Source: a virus. Taken from it: a stretch of DNA of 37,175 nt. A program made the translations under genes and the position numbers. The notes under the pieces are model-generated. The model was not told where the DNA came from, made no database searches, and saw nothing but the letters and a program-made list of their open reading frames with translations. The DNA lies in the IMG/VR virus record IMGVR_UViG_3300045972_000055, positions 1 through 37,175 of that record; one strand, written 5' to 3'. Shown here in pieces: positions 37,108-37,175 of the stretch (position 1 is its first letter; each line of letters starts with the position of its first letter).

Positions 37108-37175
37108 AGTAAAAAAGCAAATTCAAGAACAGGCGAAAATGTATCTTAACTCGCCTGAAAGAGTTGTTGAGGCGT
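37049..37175. repeat. Terminal direct repeat, right copy
   Basis: Identical to 1-127. Removing one copy gives a circular genome of 37,048 bp. The gene starting at 16 is continued here up to its codon 37, so it should be counted once. Confidence 0.95.

Overview
The window is one complete tailed-phage genome (HK97-fold, long non-contractile siphovirus-type tail), with every credible gene on the + strand. The first 127 bases are repeated exactly as the last 127 bases. The contig is therefore a closed circle of 37,048 unique bases cut open inside a gene, not a fragment of a bacterial chromosome. I see no integrase, no convincing CI-like repressor, no tRNA and no CRISPR array, so a lytic or otherwise non-integrating lifestyle is likely but unproven.

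The host cannot be named from the sequence. Promoters look like ordinary sigma-70 sites (TTGACN, 16-17 bp, TACAAT-like), which argues against a Bacteroidetes host. Most genes start in an A/T-rich context (ataATG, acaaaATG) without a Shine-Dalgarno sequence, while a few (27588, 27767, 35731) have a strong AAAGGAGG. Stops of all three kinds are used. The lysis amidase shows that the host has peptidoglycan.

Layout. (A) 32.7-37.1 kb, continuing over the junction to 1.7 kb: an early/recombination region of small genes driven by three promoters that share a spacer motif. It holds a DUF2958-like protein, several zinc-finger proteins, a membrane-anchored 3D-domain wall protein, an HTH-like protein and an ERF single-strand annealing protein. 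(B) 1.7-4.6 kb: replication, with a complex control region, a winged-helix replication initiator, a DnaB/RecA-fold helicase and a CHC2 zinc-finger primase-type protein without TOPRIM. (C) 4.6-7.3 kb: four different nucleases (NUMOD3-HNH, PD-(D/E)XK, HNH, VRR-NUC). (D) 7.4-10.3 kb: small genes plus a ParB-like protein overlapping a TAGT-like GT-A glycosyltransferase, a possible DNA-modification pair. (E) 10.3-12.4 kb: small and large terminase and a zinc ribbon. (F) 12.3-12.7 kb: a non-coding interval with four helically phased DnaA-box-like repeats, an AT-rich stretch, and a promoter - structured RNA - intrinsic terminator unit. (G) 12.7-20.1 kb: portal, MuF, protease-scaffold, capsid, head-tail joining proteins and tail tube. 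(H) 20.2-31.7 kb: frameshifted tail chaperones, tape measure, Dit, Tal hub with a discoidin insertion, two collar-domain fibre tips, a XhlA-like protein, a cationic peptide, a collagen-like fibre and receptor-binding/baseplate proteins. (I) 31.8-32.7 kb: lysis (small membrane protein, amidase, holin) closed by an intrinsic terminator.

The most notable points are: two predicted -1 frameshifts on the same A-AAA-AAA heptamer (portal to MuF, and the tail chaperone pair); the candidate origin plus about 116-nt RNA between large terminase and portal; a recurring class of G-rich/C-rich hairpins just upstream of start codons lacking a Shine-Dalgarno; the shared-spacer early promoters; the ParB/glycosyltransferase pair; and a 38-residue strongly cationic peptide.
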